Part shown: positions 25,744 to 34,878 of the stretch, one piece after another | Position numbering within the stretch: position 1 is the first letter of the stretch | Layout: the number at the start of each line of letters is the position of its first letter | Origin: JBEVOS01 sp044226655 | GTDB lineage: Bacteria > Pseudomonadota > Alphaproteobacteria > Caulobacterales > Aquidulcibacteraceae | Length of the DNA stretch: 64,000 bases | Assembly: GCA_044226655.1 (NCBI GenBank) | Contig: JBGAGO010000007.1 | Coordinates: forward strand, 62,001-126,000 | Direction of reading: 5' to 3' | Notes under the pieces: generated by a model | Databases searched by the model: none | Told to the model about the DNA's origin: nothing | Seen by the model: only the letters and a program-made list of their open reading frames with translations | Position numbers and translations under genes: made by a program

Positions 25744-26517
25744 ATGAGTCCATTGCCCGACAGCGCCCAGCGCGCCTCGCCTTCCTATCGCCTCGCCGCG
25801 CTCGATCAGGATTTCCTGCTGTCGGAAGATTTGCGCGGCGTGCGCTTCCTGCTGGAATACGAAAAGGCGGATCGCGCGCTGAAAGCCTGGGGCGTGCGCT
25901 CGACCATCGTGGTGTTCGGCAGCGCGCGGGTCGCGCCAGACGGGCCCAATCGCGAACCGCTTTGGTATGAAACCGCGCGCGCCTTCGCCAAGCTCGCCTC
26001 CGAACGTGGCGGCGCGCTGGTGAGCGATCACGGCCCGCGCGACAATGTCATCGCCACAGGCGGCGGGCCGGGCGTCATGGAAGCGGCCTGCCGCGGCGCG
26101 GCCGAAGCTGGCGCGCCCAGCATCGGCTTCAACATCTCGCTCCCGCACGAACAGGCGCCCAATGCCTATTCGACGCCGGAGCTGACCTTCCAATTCCATT
26201 ATTTCGCGATGCGCAAAATGCATCTGGCGATGCGCGCCAATGCGCTCGTGGTGTTTCCCGGCGGCTTCGGCACGCTCGATGAGCTGTTCGAGATTCTGAC
26301 GTTGCGGCAGACCAACAAGGCGCCGCTCATCCCCATCGTGCTGCACGACGAGGCCTATTGGCGCGAGATCATCAATTTCGACGCGCTGATCGCCCACGGC
26401 ATGATCGAACGCGCCGATCTGGAGCTCTTCCATTTTGCGGAAACGGCGGAAGACATCTGGGCGCATCTGATGCGGGAAGGCCTCGGCGCCGCGCATTCCG
26501 GCGCGGCGGCGGGGTGA
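25744..26517 (+). CDS. LOG family protein (nucleoside 5'-monophosphate phosphoribohydrolase type)
   Basis: A 257-residue Rossmann-fold protein with the LOG signature: IVVFGSARV, GGGPGVMEAACRGA and PGGFGTLDELFE. The last holds the residues that cleave the N-glycosidic bond of nucleoside monophosphates in plant and bacterial LOG proteins. An N-terminal extension of about 50 residues (DQDFLLSEDLRGVRFLLEYE) is typical of the longer proteobacterial group. The physiological substrate is not known. It ends in front of a two-armed palindromic element and converges on the M16 gene pair. Confidence 0.92.
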   Translation: MSPLPDSAQRASPSYRLAALDQDFLLSEDLRGVRFLLEYEKADRALKAWGVRSTIVVFGSARVAPDGPNREPLWYETARAFAKLASERGGALVSDHGPRDNVIATGGGPGVMEAACRGAAEAGAPSIGFNISLPHEQAPNAYSTPELTFQFHYFAMRKMHLAMRANALVVFPGGFGTLDELFEILTLRQTNKAPLIPIVLHDEAYWREIINFDALIAHGMIERADLELFHFAETAEDIWAHLMREGLGAAHSGAAAG

Positions 26518-26529
26518 GCGTGTTCTTTT

Positions 26530-26666
26530 CCTCCCCCTGCAAGGGGGAGGTGCGGCGCGCAGCGCCGTGGAGGGGGTGAGCCTGACACGCTGCGCGATGG
26601 GGTGAGCATCAAGCCGCGTTGCATGCGGCTCACCCCCTCCCAGCCTCCCCCTTTTAGGGGGAGGAG
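26530..26666. repeat. Two-armed palindromic element between LOG and M16 genes
   Basis: The left arm is CCTCCCCC-TGCAA-GGGGGAGG, a second hairpin GGCGC-gca-GCGCC and a GGAGGGGGTGAG tail. The right arm, inverted, has CTCACCCCCTCCCAGCC and the hairpin CCTCCCCC-TTTTA-GGGGGAGG. The right arm lacks the middle hairpin seen in other copies. It lies between convergent genes. Confidence 0.82.
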
Positions 26667-26675
26667 CACGAGGCG

Positions 26676-28013
26676 CTATTCCGTCCCCAAGCCTTCCGGC
26701 TGGCCGACCACGACGAAGGTGAATTTCGCGGGATCGTAGAGCCGGCGGATGACGCGGTTGACGTCATCACGCGTCACCGCGCGCAACAGATCGTTGCGGC
26801 GGTTGATGTAATCGATCGGGCGGTCCGCGGTTTGATAATTGAACAGCGTCGTGGCGATGCCGACATCGGAATCCAGATAGAGCGCGAACGAGCCGGTGAG
26901 ATAGCGGATGGCGTCATCGACCTCCGCTTGCGTCGCGCCATCGCGATAGAGCCGGCCAATCTCGGCGCGCACCACCTCGATCGCCTGCCCCACCTTGGCG
27001 TTTTCAGTTTGCGCCGCGCCGCGGATGAAGGCCGCGTGATCGCGCACGGAATTGCTGGTGGAGATGCCGTAAACCAAGCCCCGCCGCTCGCGCACCTCAT
27101 CCATCAGCCGCGAGGAGAACGAGCCGCCGCCGAGAATGTAGTTCGCGACGGCGAGCGGCAGCCAATCGGGATCGTCATCGTCGATGCCGGGCGCTGAGAA
27201 GAGGATCAGGCTCTGCGGCTGCGGCAAAGGCCGCACGATGGTGGGCGCCGCATCGCGCATATGCGCGTCCGCGATGGCTGCGACTGGCGCATGCGAGGGC
27301 AGCGCGCCGAACAGTCGGTCGAGCATCGGCCCGAGCGTGGCCGCATCGATATCGCCGACGACCGTGATGTAGATGTGGTCGCGCGTGAACAGCGCCGTGC
27401 GCTGGGCCTGCAGCGCGGCGCGGTCGATCGCGGCGACGTTCTCGACCGACATGCGCCGCGCGTAGGGGTGATCGGGAATGAGCGCCTGATCGAGCGCGAG
27501 ATTGGCGAGATAATTCGCGTTGGTCTCGCGCTGACGGATAGACACCAGCAATTGGCTCTTGATGCGCGCCAGGGGCGCGGCGTCGAAGCGCGGCGACATC
27601 AGCACCGTGCGCGCCAGATCGAAGGCGGCGTCGCGATTGGCCGTGAGCGTCACCAGGCCCATCGAGACGCCGTCCCAATTCGAATTGAAGCCCAATTGCA
27701 TGTTGAGCTCTTCGAGGCGGACCTTGAACGCATCGGCATCGAGATCGCCCGAGCCTTCGGTAAGCATGTCCGTCATCACGCTGGTGACGCCGACCACACG
27801 CGGGTCTTCATTGGCCGAGCCGCCGCGCCAATAGGCGTTGAGCACGATCATCGGCACCGTGCTGTCCGACACCAGCCAGGCATGAAAGCCGCCGGGCGAG
27901 ACGACCTCTTGAACCGGCACGCCATGCGCAGCGGCCGCGCTCGTCGGCGCGGGCTGGGCGAACGCCGCCAGCGGCGCGCAGATCAGCGCGAGCGCGGCGA
28001 ACAGCGCCTTCAT
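26676..28013 (-). CDS. M16 family peptidase-like protein without the zinc site
   Basis: A 445-residue secreted protein (signal peptide MKALFAALALICAPLAAFAQ) of the M16B type. Its N-terminal domain has WRGGSANEDP where the active partner has its HxxEH zinc motif, so no metal site is present. The later YILGGGSFSSRLMDEVRERRGLVYGIST block is the conserved M16B C-terminal element. It overlaps the end of the upstream M16 gene by 4 bp; the two probably form a catalytic/non-catalytic heterodimer like the mitochondrial processing peptidase subunits. Confidence 0.92.
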   Translation of the reverse strand: MKALFAALALICAPLAAFAQPAPTSAAAAHGVPVQEVVSPGGFHAWLVSDSTVPMIVLNAYWRGGSANEDPRVVGVTSVMTDMLTEGSGDLDADAFKVRLEELNMQLGFNSNWDGVSMGLVTLTANRDAAFDLARTVLMSPRFDAAPLARIKSQLLVSIRQRETNANYLANLALDQALIPDHPYARRMSVENVAAIDRAALQAQRTALFTRDHIYITVVGDIDAATLGPMLDRLFGALPSHAPVAAIADAHMRDAAPTIVRPLPQPQSLILFSAPGIDDDDPDWLPLAVANYILGGGSFSSRLMDEVRERRGLVYGISTSNSVRDHAAFIRGAAQTENAKVGQAIEVVRAEIGRLYRDGATQAEVDDAIRYLTGSFALYLDSDVGIATTLFNYQTADRPIDYINRRNDLLRAVTRDDVNRVIRRLYDPAKFTFVVVGQPEGLGTE

Positions 28014-29359
28014 GGCGCAGCCGCCTGCGGCAGCAGGAGCGCGGTGACGGAGGCATTGAGATTGAGCGCCCGGCGCGCGGCGGCGAGCGCCTCTTCCGGC
28101 GTCACGGCCATGATGTCATCGGGCCAGGTCACGACATCGTCGATGCTTTCGCCGTGGACGAGCGAAGCGGCGAAGGTCTCGGCCAACGTCTCCTGGCTGT
28201 CGCGTGCATAGATGGCGGCGGCGGCAAGCTTGTTCTTGGCGCGCGTCACCTCTTCCGCCGTCGGCCCATCGCGCAGGAAGCGCGCGATCTCCGCGTCCAT
28301 CGCGGCTTCGAGCCGATCGAGGCTCACGCCATCAACGGGCGAGGCCCAGATGTTCACTGTGCCGCCGCCAAGACCCGAGAGATCGGCGCTGGCGCCCGAG
28401 CCCACCGCGATGCGCTGCTGCTCGACCAGCGCGCGATAGAGCCGGCTGGTTTCCGAGCCGCCGAGAATCTCCATCGCCACATCCAGTGCATGCGCCTCAT
28501 GGCCCTCATCGGTCGCATAGGAGATCGTGCGATAGAGCCGCGTCACGGAAGGCTGACGCACTTTTTCGTCGCTGTGCGTGATGCGCTGCGGGCCGATATC
28601 GGGCGGATCGGCGGTCCACACGCGCGGCGGCAGATGCGGCGTGGGGCGGATGCGACCGTAATAGCGCTCGGCCAGCGGGCGCAGTTCCGCCGCATCGATA
28701 TCGCCCGCGACCACCAGGATCGCGTTGTTCGGCGCGTACCAGATGCGGTAGAAATCGAGCGCGTCCTGGCGCGACAGCGTGCGCATTTCGTGCAGATAAC
28801 CGATCACCGGCACGCCATAGGGATGGTGCGGAAACAGCATGCCGCGCGCGCGTTCGTAGAGCACCGCGCCGGGATTGTTGTCGATGCGCTGGCGGCGCTC
28901 TTCGATGATCACGTCCCGCTCGGAAGCGATCATCTCCTCGCCGAGCTGCAGATTGCGCATGCGGTCGGCTTCCATGCGCATCACCAGCTCGAGCCGGTCG
29001 CGCGCGATGCGCTCGTGATATTCGGTGTAATCCCAGGAGGTGGAGGCGTTATCCTGGCCGCCATTGCGCGCGATGGTGCGCGAGAATTCCTCGGGCGCGA
29101 TCTCGCGCGTGCCCTTGAACATTAGATGTTCGAGAAAATGCGCGATGCCGGAATGGCCGCGCGGTTCGTCCGCAGCGCCAACCCGGTACCAGATTTGATG
29201 CGTGACGACCGGCGCGCGCCGATCGGTGATGACGATGACTTGGAGCCCGTTGCTGAGCGTGAAGGTCTCGGGCCGCGCCATGGGTTCAGCCGCAGCCGAC
29301 AGCGCAAAGCACCCGATCAGCGCGAGAAGCGCCGCCCATAATCTCGCGAAGCGGCGCAC
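28010..29359 (-). CDS. M16 family zinc metallopeptidase (catalytic partner)
   Basis: A 449-residue secreted zinc peptidase. The inverted zinc motif HFLEHLMF (HxxEH) is at about residues 77-84, and a later Glu in IASERDVIIEERRQRIDNNP completes the site. The start is a GTG at 29359 that opens a signal peptide (RRFARLWAALLALIGCF). The next gene is the inactive M16 partner. The pair sits in the conserved order lspA-DUF3035-M16-M16. Substrates are unknown; periplasmic peptide degradation is the likely role. Confidence 0.94.
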   Translation of the reverse strand: MRRFARLWAALLALIGCFALSAAAEPMARPETFTLSNGLQVIVITDRRAPVVTHQIWYRVGAADEPRGHSGIAHFLEHLMFKGTREIAPEEFSRTIARNGGQDNASTSWDYTEYHERIARDRLELVMRMEADRMRNLQLGEEMIASERDVIIEERRQRIDNNPGAVLYERARGMLFPHHPYGVPVIGYLHEMRTLSRQDALDFYRIWYAPNNAILVVAGDIDAAELRPLAERYYGRIRPTPHLPPRVWTADPPDIGPQRITHSDEKVRQPSVTRLYRTISYATDEGHEAHALDVAMEILGGSETSRLYRALVEQQRIAVGSGASADLSGLGGGTVNIWASPVDGVSLDRLEAAMDAEIARFLRDGPTAEEVTRAKNKLAAAAIYARDSQETLAETFAASLVHGESIDDVVTWPDDIMAVTPEEALAAARRALNLNASVTALLLPQAAAP

Positions 29360-29368
29360 GAAGCGGGC

Positions 29369-29893
29369 TTACGAGCCGGGAAGCTTATCGTCGCCGCGCT
29401 CGCGCTGAATGACGACCGTGCCGCCGCCCGTGGCGCGCCGCACGGATTCGGCGTCGGCCTGGCGCTGCTCTTCGGTGCGCGGATCGCTCGCGCCCGGTTC
29501 GCCCTGCGCGATGACGGCGTTCGAGAAGCCCTCATTGCGGTGCACCACCGTCGAGCCTTCGAAATCGATCTGGTCGCGGATCGTGGGATCGACCGCCTCG
29601 GCGCCCGAACGGGCCACCAGCGCACGCTCCCCTTCCGAGGCGCCCTGGCCGATATCCTGGCCGAACAGCGCGGCGCGGGCTTCGTCATCCGGCGCCAGCT
29701 CTTGCGGGCGCGGCTCACCCGGGCGCGGCGGACGCAGCGAATAATCCGGCGGCAGAACCAGCGGGGCGCGGGTCACGACCCGGAACTCGTCCGGCGTCAC
29801 CTTCTGCATGCCCATGGCCCGGCTCATCGTGCCGCAGCTGGAGGCGGCGGCGGTCGCAGCCAGCATGGCCAGGACGGAAATGGTACGGTTCAT
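29369..29893 (-). CDS. DUF3035 lipoprotein
   Basis: A 174-residue lipoprotein with the signal MNRTISVLAMLAATAAASSC (Cys at residue 20). The DUF3035 core is visible: VTPDEFRVVTRAPLVLPPDY, then RPPRPGEPRPQEL. The C-terminal half is polar and probably disordered. The family is found almost only in alphaproteobacteria, between lspA and a pair of M16 peptidases, exactly as here. The function is unknown. The ATG at 29893 was preferred because an upstream in-frame codon would put 32 Arg/Leu-rich residues before the lipoprotein signal. Confidence 0.88.
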   Translation of the reverse strand: MNRTISVLAMLAATAAASSCGTMSRAMGMQKVTPDEFRVVTRAPLVLPPDYSLRPPRPGEPRPQELAPDDEARAALFGQDIGQGASEGERALVARSGAEAVDPTIRDQIDFEGSTVVHRNEGFSNAVIAQGEPGASDPRTEEQRQADAESVRRATGGGTVVIQRERGDDKLPGS

Positions 29894-29985
29894 CGTTCGC
29901 TCGCTCCCCAGCGCACTCGCGCGAAGCACGCCCGCGCGTTCTAGACCACGCCGACGCAGCCCGCCAAGCGCGCGCGGCAGGAGGC

Positions 29986-30531
29986 TCACGTCGGATCGGG
30001 GCCGTTGTGGGGCGAGGGCGCCGATTCTGCAGCGGCCGGCTGCTTCTTCTCCCCATGGAGGAGAAAATCAACCAACAGCAGCCCCGCCCCGACATTGATC
30101 GCCGCGTCCGCCAGGTTGAACACCCAGGGGAAAAAGAGGCCGCTGAAATCAAGGAAGTCCACAACGGCCCCGAAACGGACCCGGTCGATCACATTGCCGA
30201 GCGCGCCGCCCACGACCAGGCCCAGCGCGATCGCCGTAATCGGGCGCTGCGCGGTGCGCAGCCACCAGATGAAGAAGCCCGCGATCGCCGATTGCAGCGC
30301 CACCAAAGCCCAGCGCTCGGCCTCCGACCCGGCCGTCAAAAGCCCGAAGCTCACGCCCTCGTTCCACACCATGCGCAGGTCGAACACGGGCGAAATCTCG
30401 ATGAAGCCGCACCCGGCCTGCAGCTGGCGGCAGCCCAGCGGGCTGAAATCCAGAATGTTGAGCACGGCCCATTTGGAAGCCTGGTCGGCGACGAAAAGTG
30501 CGGCGGCGATGATCAGGCCGAGGCGGAGCAT
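29986..30531 (-). CDS. lspA: Lipoprotein signal peptidase LspA
   Basis: The inner-membrane aspartyl peptidase that removes signal peptides from prolipoproteins (181 residues). Four hydrophobic helices are present; the two catalytic Asp are in GGALGNVIDRVRFGAVVDF and FNLADAAINVG, and the first helix has the DQASKW motif. The start at 30531 gives MLRLGLIIAAALFVAD, the normal N-terminus. It would process the lipoproteins encoded nearby (DUF3035, FlgH). It is divergent from the glycosyltransferase gene. Confidence 0.96.
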   Translation of the reverse strand: MLRLGLIIAAALFVADQASKWAVLNILDFSPLGCRQLQAGCGFIEISPVFDLRMVWNEGVSFGLLTAGSEAERWALVALQSAIAGFFIWWLRTAQRPITAIALGLVVGGALGNVIDRVRFGAVVDFLDFSGLFFPWVFNLADAAINVGAGLLLVDFLLHGEKKQPAAAESAPSPHNGPDPT

Positions 30532-30640
30532 GCCCGCCTTATGGACGAAGCCGCCGCCCGCTCCAAGCGGACGCACCCGGCGCATGAATGGCCTTGCGCG
30601 CTTCTTGCTTCCACCGGAAGCACGGGCGAAGGCAGGGATC

Positions 30641-31774
30641 ATGCGGGTCGCGATCGTTCACTATTGGCTCTTGCGGATGCGCGGCGGCGAAAAGGTCGTC
30701 GAGGCGCTGTGCGAGCTTTATCCCGATGCCGACATCTTCACCCACGTTTACGATGAACGCGGAATCTCCGAGACGATCCGGCGCCACAAGGTGCAAACCT
30801 CGTTCATCGCCAAACTGCCGAACGCCAAGCGCTGGTATCAGCGCTATCTCCCCTTCATGCCCACCGCGCTCGAAGCGCTCGATCTCACGGCCTATGATCT
30901 GGTGATCTCGAGCGAGGCGGGCCCGGCCAAGGGCGTCATCACGCGGCCCGATGCGCTGCATGTCAGCTACGTGCATTCGCCGATGCGCTATCTGTGGGAT
31001 CAGTACCACGCCTATCGCAAGGATGCGGGCTTCCTGATCAAGCATCTGATGCCCTGGGTGTTCACCGGCATCCGGCAATGGGACGTGACGAGCGCGGCGC
31101 GCGTCGATCATTTCTTCGCCAATTCGAGCGCCGTGCGCGATCGCATCCGCAAATTCTGGCGCCGCGATGCGGAGGTGATCGCCCCACCCGTCGAAACCGG
31201 CCGCTTTCAGCCCGCGGCCGAGAGCGGCGATTTCTATCTGCATGTCGGCGAACTCGTGCCCTATAAGCGCGTCGATCTCGCCATCGCGGCCTGCCGCAAG
31301 CTCGGCCGCAAGCTCGTCATCATCGGCGACGGCGTCGAGCGCGCGCGGCTCGAAAAGCTCGCGGCCGGCGGCGATGTCGAGTTCCGCGGCAAAGCCAGCG
31401 ATGCGGACGTCGCCGAGGCGATGGCCAAATGCCGCGCGTTTCTGTTTCCCGCGGAAGAGGATTTCGGCATCGTCGCCGTCGAAGCCATGGCGGCGGGCCG
31501 GCCCGTGCTCGCCTTCGGCCGCGGCGGCGCCATGGACAGCGTGATCGACGGCGAAACCGGCCTCTTCTTCAAGGAGCAGACCGCCGACGCGCTCGCCGAC
31601 GCCATCACCCGCGCCGAAGCCATCGCCTTCTCCCCCGCCCGCATCGCCGCACACGCCGAGAGCTTCTCCAAGGACGTATTCAAGCGCACCATCAAGACGC
31701 GCATCGACGCCCTCTTGATACGCGCCGCCGAAAACGTCGCCCCGCTGCGCCGCCGCGACGCGCGGGGCGGGTGA
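30641..31774 (+). CDS. Family 4 glycosyltransferase
   Basis: A 377-residue GT-B fold enzyme that transfers sugars from nucleotide donors, probably to a surface polysaccharide. The N-terminus has IVHYWLLRMRGGEKVVEAL. The C-terminal donor domain has YLHVGELVPYKRVDLAI, GDGVERARLEKLA and the E-x7-E motif EEDFGIVAVEAMAAG. Its close relatives are called in exopolysaccharide loci, but this gene is alone. The ATG at 30641 was chosen because the longer frame upstream overlaps lspA in antisense and has no family resemblance. Confidence 0.9.
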   Translation: MRVAIVHYWLLRMRGGEKVVEALCELYPDADIFTHVYDERGISETIRRHKVQTSFIAKLPNAKRWYQRYLPFMPTALEALDLTAYDLVISSEAGPAKGVITRPDALHVSYVHSPMRYLWDQYHAYRKDAGFLIKHLMPWVFTGIRQWDVTSAARVDHFFANSSAVRDRIRKFWRRDAEVIAPPVETGRFQPAAESGDFYLHVGELVPYKRVDLAIAACRKLGRKLVIIGDGVERARLEKLAAGGDVEFRGKASDADVAEAMAKCRAFLFPAEEDFGIVAVEAMAAGRPVLAFGRGGAMDSVIDGETGLFFKEQTADALADAITRAEAIAFSPARIAAHAESFSKDVFKRTIKTRIDALLIRAAENVAPLRRRDARGG

Positions 31775-31784
31775 CCGATTTTCC

Positions 31785-31887
31785 CTCATCCCGGCCTCGC
31801 GAAGCGAGAGCCGGGATCCAGGGCCAACGCCGCGCCGTTCGGTCTCTGGCTGCCGGATCGTGCTGCGCACGTCCGGGATAAGAGAGG
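31785..31887. repeat. Two-armed CCGGGAT-type palindromic element
   Basis: Left arm ATCCCGGC-CTCGCGAAGCGAG-AGCCGGGAT with a 13-base perfect inner hairpin (31796-31808); right arm CCGGATcgtgctgcgcacgTCCGG with the flanks TCTCTGGC and ATAAGAGAG. It lies between the glycosyltransferase and the ABC-F gene, both on the plus strand. The same class occurs at 38079-38178 and, in part, at 47613-47650. Confidence 0.75.
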
Positions 31888-31941
31888 TTTCCTCTTTCCG
31901 CGAACGCGGTTTAGAACGCCCGCCGTTCTCAGCGAAAGCGC

Positions 31942-33468
31942 ATGTCCATGTCCCGCGCCGTGCTCGGCATCGATGACGGATCGTTCTTCTACGGCGCGAC
32001 GCGCGTGTTCGAGCACGTATCGTTCCAGCTGGACGATGCGCGCACCGCGCTGGTCGGCGACAATGGCGCGGGCAAGACCACCTTGCTCAAATGCCTGCAG
32101 GGCGAATTGGAGCTGAACGGCGGCGCCATCGTCAAATCGCGCGGCCTCCATATCGGCTATGTGCCGCAGGAAATTCCGCCGGAATACGCCCAACGCAGCC
32201 TGCGCGAAGTGCTCGAAAGCGTGCTGAGCGAACAGGACGGCAGCGAGCATTGGAAAGTCGACGTGCTGCTCGACGAGACGGGCGTCGCGCCCGAAACGGC
32301 CGAAAAGCCGTTCCGCACCCTCTCCGGCGGCTGGCAGCGCCTGATGCTGATCGCGGCGAGCGCGCGGCTCTCCGACCCCAATCTGCTCATCCTCGACGAG
32401 CCGACCAACCATTTGGACATCGAGAACATCAACACGCTCGAACGCTGGATCAGCGATGGCTGGCGCATGCCGATGCTGATCGTCAGCCACGACCGCGAAT
32501 TCCTCAACCGCATGACGACGCGCACCATCTTCCTGCGCAGCGACGGTGCCCATAGCTTCAACACCACCTTCTCCAGCGCGCGCGAGGAGCTGATCCGCCG
32601 CGACGTCGCCAACGCCAAGCAGCGCGCGCTGGAAGAGAAGGAAATCGACCGCCTTCAGAAAATGGCCGCGCGCTACAAGGCCTGGGGCGTGCTCAATTCC
32701 AAATTCCACAAGCGCATGCACGCCACCGAAAAGCGCATCGACCGCCTGCAGGCCGACCGCACCGACGCGTACGTCGCGCGCGACCGCAAGCTCGCGCTCA
32801 ATGATGGCGACATAGACGCCAAGATCGCGCTCCGCGTCGAGAAGCAGGCCGTGACCATTCCCGATGGTTCGCGCCATCTCTTCACCATTGACCGCCTCGT
32901 GGTCGGGACCGGCGACAGGATCGCCATTCTCGGCGTCAACGGCGCGGGCAAATCCATGCTGCTCGGCCAATTGGCGCGCGCCTATGCGGCGCAGAGCGCG
33001 CACTATGATGGCGGCGCCGCGATCCGTTTCAATCCGGGCGCCAACCTCACCTATTTCGATCAGCGCATGCAGGCGCTGCCGCTCGACATTTCCATGCTGC
33101 AATACGTCTCGGATGCGCAGCGCACGGATGCGGGCATGGTGGCGATGTTGGCGAAGGCCGGCTTTCCCTATGCGCGCATTCGCGGCCCGATCCGCGAATT
33201 GAGCTTCGGCGAGCGCTCGCGGCTGATGTTTCTCAAAATGCGGCTCGACAAACCCAATTTCTACCTGCTCGACGAACCGACCAACCATCTCGACATCGAA
33301 GGCCAGGAGGATTTGGAAGAGCAGCTCGAAGAGGCCGATGTCACCTGCCTCTTCGTCAGCCACGACCGCTATTTCACCCGCACCGCCGCCACACGCTTCC
33401 TGGAAGTGCGCAAAGGCAAGCTGATCGAAGTCGAAGGCTGTGACGCCTTCTTCGACTCGCAAATGTGA
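31942..33468 (+). CDS. ABC-F family ATPase
   Basis: A 508-residue soluble protein with two ABC ATPase domains and no membrane part, typical of ABC-F proteins that act on ribosomes. Domain 1 has the Walker A GDNGAGKTTL, signature LSGGWQRL and Walker B LLILDEPTNHLDIEN; domain 2 has GVNGAGKSML, LSFGERSRL and LLDEPTNHLDIEG. The linker between them (about residues 230-290) is charged and helical. The exact subfamily cannot be given. An alternative ATG is two codons downstream. Confidence 0.94.
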   Translation: MSMSRAVLGIDDGSFFYGATRVFEHVSFQLDDARTALVGDNGAGKTTLLKCLQGELELNGGAIVKSRGLHIGYVPQEIPPEYAQRSLREVLESVLSEQDGSEHWKVDVLLDETGVAPETAEKPFRTLSGGWQRLMLIAASARLSDPNLLILDEPTNHLDIENINTLERWISDGWRMPMLIVSHDREFLNRMTTRTIFLRSDGAHSFNTTFSSAREELIRRDVANAKQRALEEKEIDRLQKMAARYKAWGVLNSKFHKRMHATEKRIDRLQADRTDAYVARDRKLALNDGDIDAKIALRVEKQAVTIPDGSRHLFTIDRLVVGTGDRIAILGVNGAGKSMLLGQLARAYAAQSAHYDGGAAIRFNPGANLTYFDQRMQALPLDISMLQYVSDAQRTDAGMVAMLAKAGFPYARIRGPIRELSFGERSRLMFLKMRLDKPNFYLLDEPTNHLDIEGQEDLEEQLEEADVTCLFVSHDRYFTRTAATRFLEVRKGKLIEVEGCDAFFDSQM

Positions 33469-33528
33469 GTCGCGCGCCGAGGTCGATTTGCGCGCGCGGA
33501 AGGCCTATATTGAGTCCGGAGCTCGGAC

Positions 33529-34878
33529 ATGGCCGATCCTGCTGCGAAGAATGAGCATCATCCCCACGTCGTGATCGTCGGGGCGGGGTTTGCGGGGCTG
33601 ATGGCGGCGAAGGCTTTGGCGCGCGCGCCGGTGCGCGTGACGCTGATCGATCGCCGCAACCACCACCTCTTCCAACCCCTGCTCTATCAGGTGGCGACGG
33701 CGGGCCTCGCGCCCAATCAGATCGCCACGCCGATCCGCACCATCGTGCGCAAGCAGCGCAACACGGATGTGCTGCTGGGCGAGGTGACGGGCGTCGATGT
33801 CGCCGCGCACACCGTGACGCTCGGCGGCCGGCGCGTCGCGTACGATTATCTCGTGCTCGCGACCGGCGCGCGCCATGCCTATTTCGGTCACGACGAATGG
33901 GAAGCAGCCGCGCCGGGCCTCAAGACGCTCGAAGACGCTACCGAATTGCGCAAGCGCATCCTGCTCGCCTTCGAACGCGCCGAGCTTGAGCCCGATCCGG
34001 AAGAGCGCGCGCGTTTGCTCACCTTCGTCGTGATCGGCGCGGGGCCTACGGGCGTCGAGATGGCCGGCTCGATCGCCGAACTCGCCAAGAAGGCCCTCGC
34101 CGACGATTTCCGCAACATCGACACCGCGAGCGCGCGCATCGTGCTGATCGAAGCTGGCCCGCGCGCGCTGCCCGCCTTCCCTGAAGACCTCGCGCGCACC
34201 GCGCAGCATTCGCTCGAAAAGCTCGGCGTCGAGCTGCGCTTCGGCGAAGCGGTGACGGCGATCGATGAGACGCATGTGATGGCGGGTCCCGCGCGCATCG
34301 AAACGCGCACCGTGATCTGGGCCGCGGGCGTCGCCTCTTCACCGGCCGCGGCCTGGACCGGCGCCGAAGCCGATCGCGCAGGCCGCGCCAAGGTCGGCGC
34401 CGATCTCTCTTTGCCCGGCCATCCCAACGTCTTCATCATCGGCGATTGCGCGGCCGCGCTCGACGCGAAAACGGGCAAGCCCGTGCCGGGCCTTGCGCCC
34501 GCGGCGAAGCAGGAAGGCGAGTATGTCGCGCGCCTGATCGCCGCGGAGGTTTCAGGCAAGGTTTCAGGCAAGGTTTCCGGCAAAGTTTCCGGCGCGCCCG
34601 CGCGCAGACCCTTCGCCTATGCCGATTACGGCGCGCTGGCGACGATCGGGCGCAAATCCGCGATCGCGGATTTCGGCTGGATCAAGATGCGCGGCTTCAT
34701 CGGCTGGCTGTTCTGGTGCGTGGCGCACATCTATTTCCTGATCGGCTTCAGGAACCGCATCGCCGTCGCGCTCGATTGGACCTGGAGCTATTTCACCTTC
34801 GCCCGCGGCGCACGCCTCATCACCGGCGCCATCGACGATGCGCCCGCGCCAAAGGACCGCGCACGCAAGGCGGCCTAG
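33529..34878 (+). CDS. ndh: Type II NADH:quinone oxidoreductase (NDH-2)
   Basis: A 449-residue non-pumping NADH dehydrogenase. The FAD fold is HVVIVGAGFAGLMAAKAL near the N-terminus, the NADH fold is FVVIGAGPTGVEMAGSIAELA, and FIIGDCAAALD is the conserved FAD/quinone element. The C-terminal amphipathic helices (GFIGWLFWCVAHIYFLIGFR) dock it to the inner membrane. Residues about 341-355 are (VSGK)3-VSG, made by a 12-bp tandem repeat in a surface linker. The stop overlaps the ileS stop on the other strand by 4 bp (CTAG). Confidence 0.95.
   Translation: MADPAAKNEHHPHVVIVGAGFAGLMAAKALARAPVRVTLIDRRNHHLFQPLLYQVATAGLAPNQIATPIRTIVRKQRNTDVLLGEVTGVDVAAHTVTLGGRRVAYDYLVLATGARHAYFGHDEWEAAAPGLKTLEDATELRKRILLAFERAELEPDPEERARLLTFVVIGAGPTGVEMAGSIAELAKKALADDFRNIDTASARIVLIEAGPRALPAFPEDLARTAQHSLEKLGVELRFGEAVTAIDETHVMAGPARIETRTVIWAAGVASSPAAAWTGAEADRAGRAKVGADLSLPGHPNVFIIGDCAAALDAKTGKPVPGLAPAAKQEGEYVARLIAAEVSGKVSGKVSGKVSGAPARRPFAYADYGALATIGRKSAIADFGWIKMRGFIGWLFWCVAHIYFLIGFRNRIAVALDWTWSYFTFARGARLITGAIDDAPAPKDRARKAA
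34549..34593 (+). repeat. 12-bp tandem repeat in ndh coding for VSGK units
   Basis: Units GTTTCAGGCAAG (34549-34560 and 34561-34572), GTTTCCGGCAAA (34573-34584) and a partial GTTTCCGGC (34585-34593). All units are in frame and add a flexible VSGK linker to the protein. Confidence 0.9.

Noticed and set aside
29986..31774. A longer version of the family 4 glycosyltransferase starting at 30005
   Set aside because: The extra 212 codons run antisense to lspA and have no similarity to glycosyltransferases; the ATG at 30641 gives a normal N-terminus.
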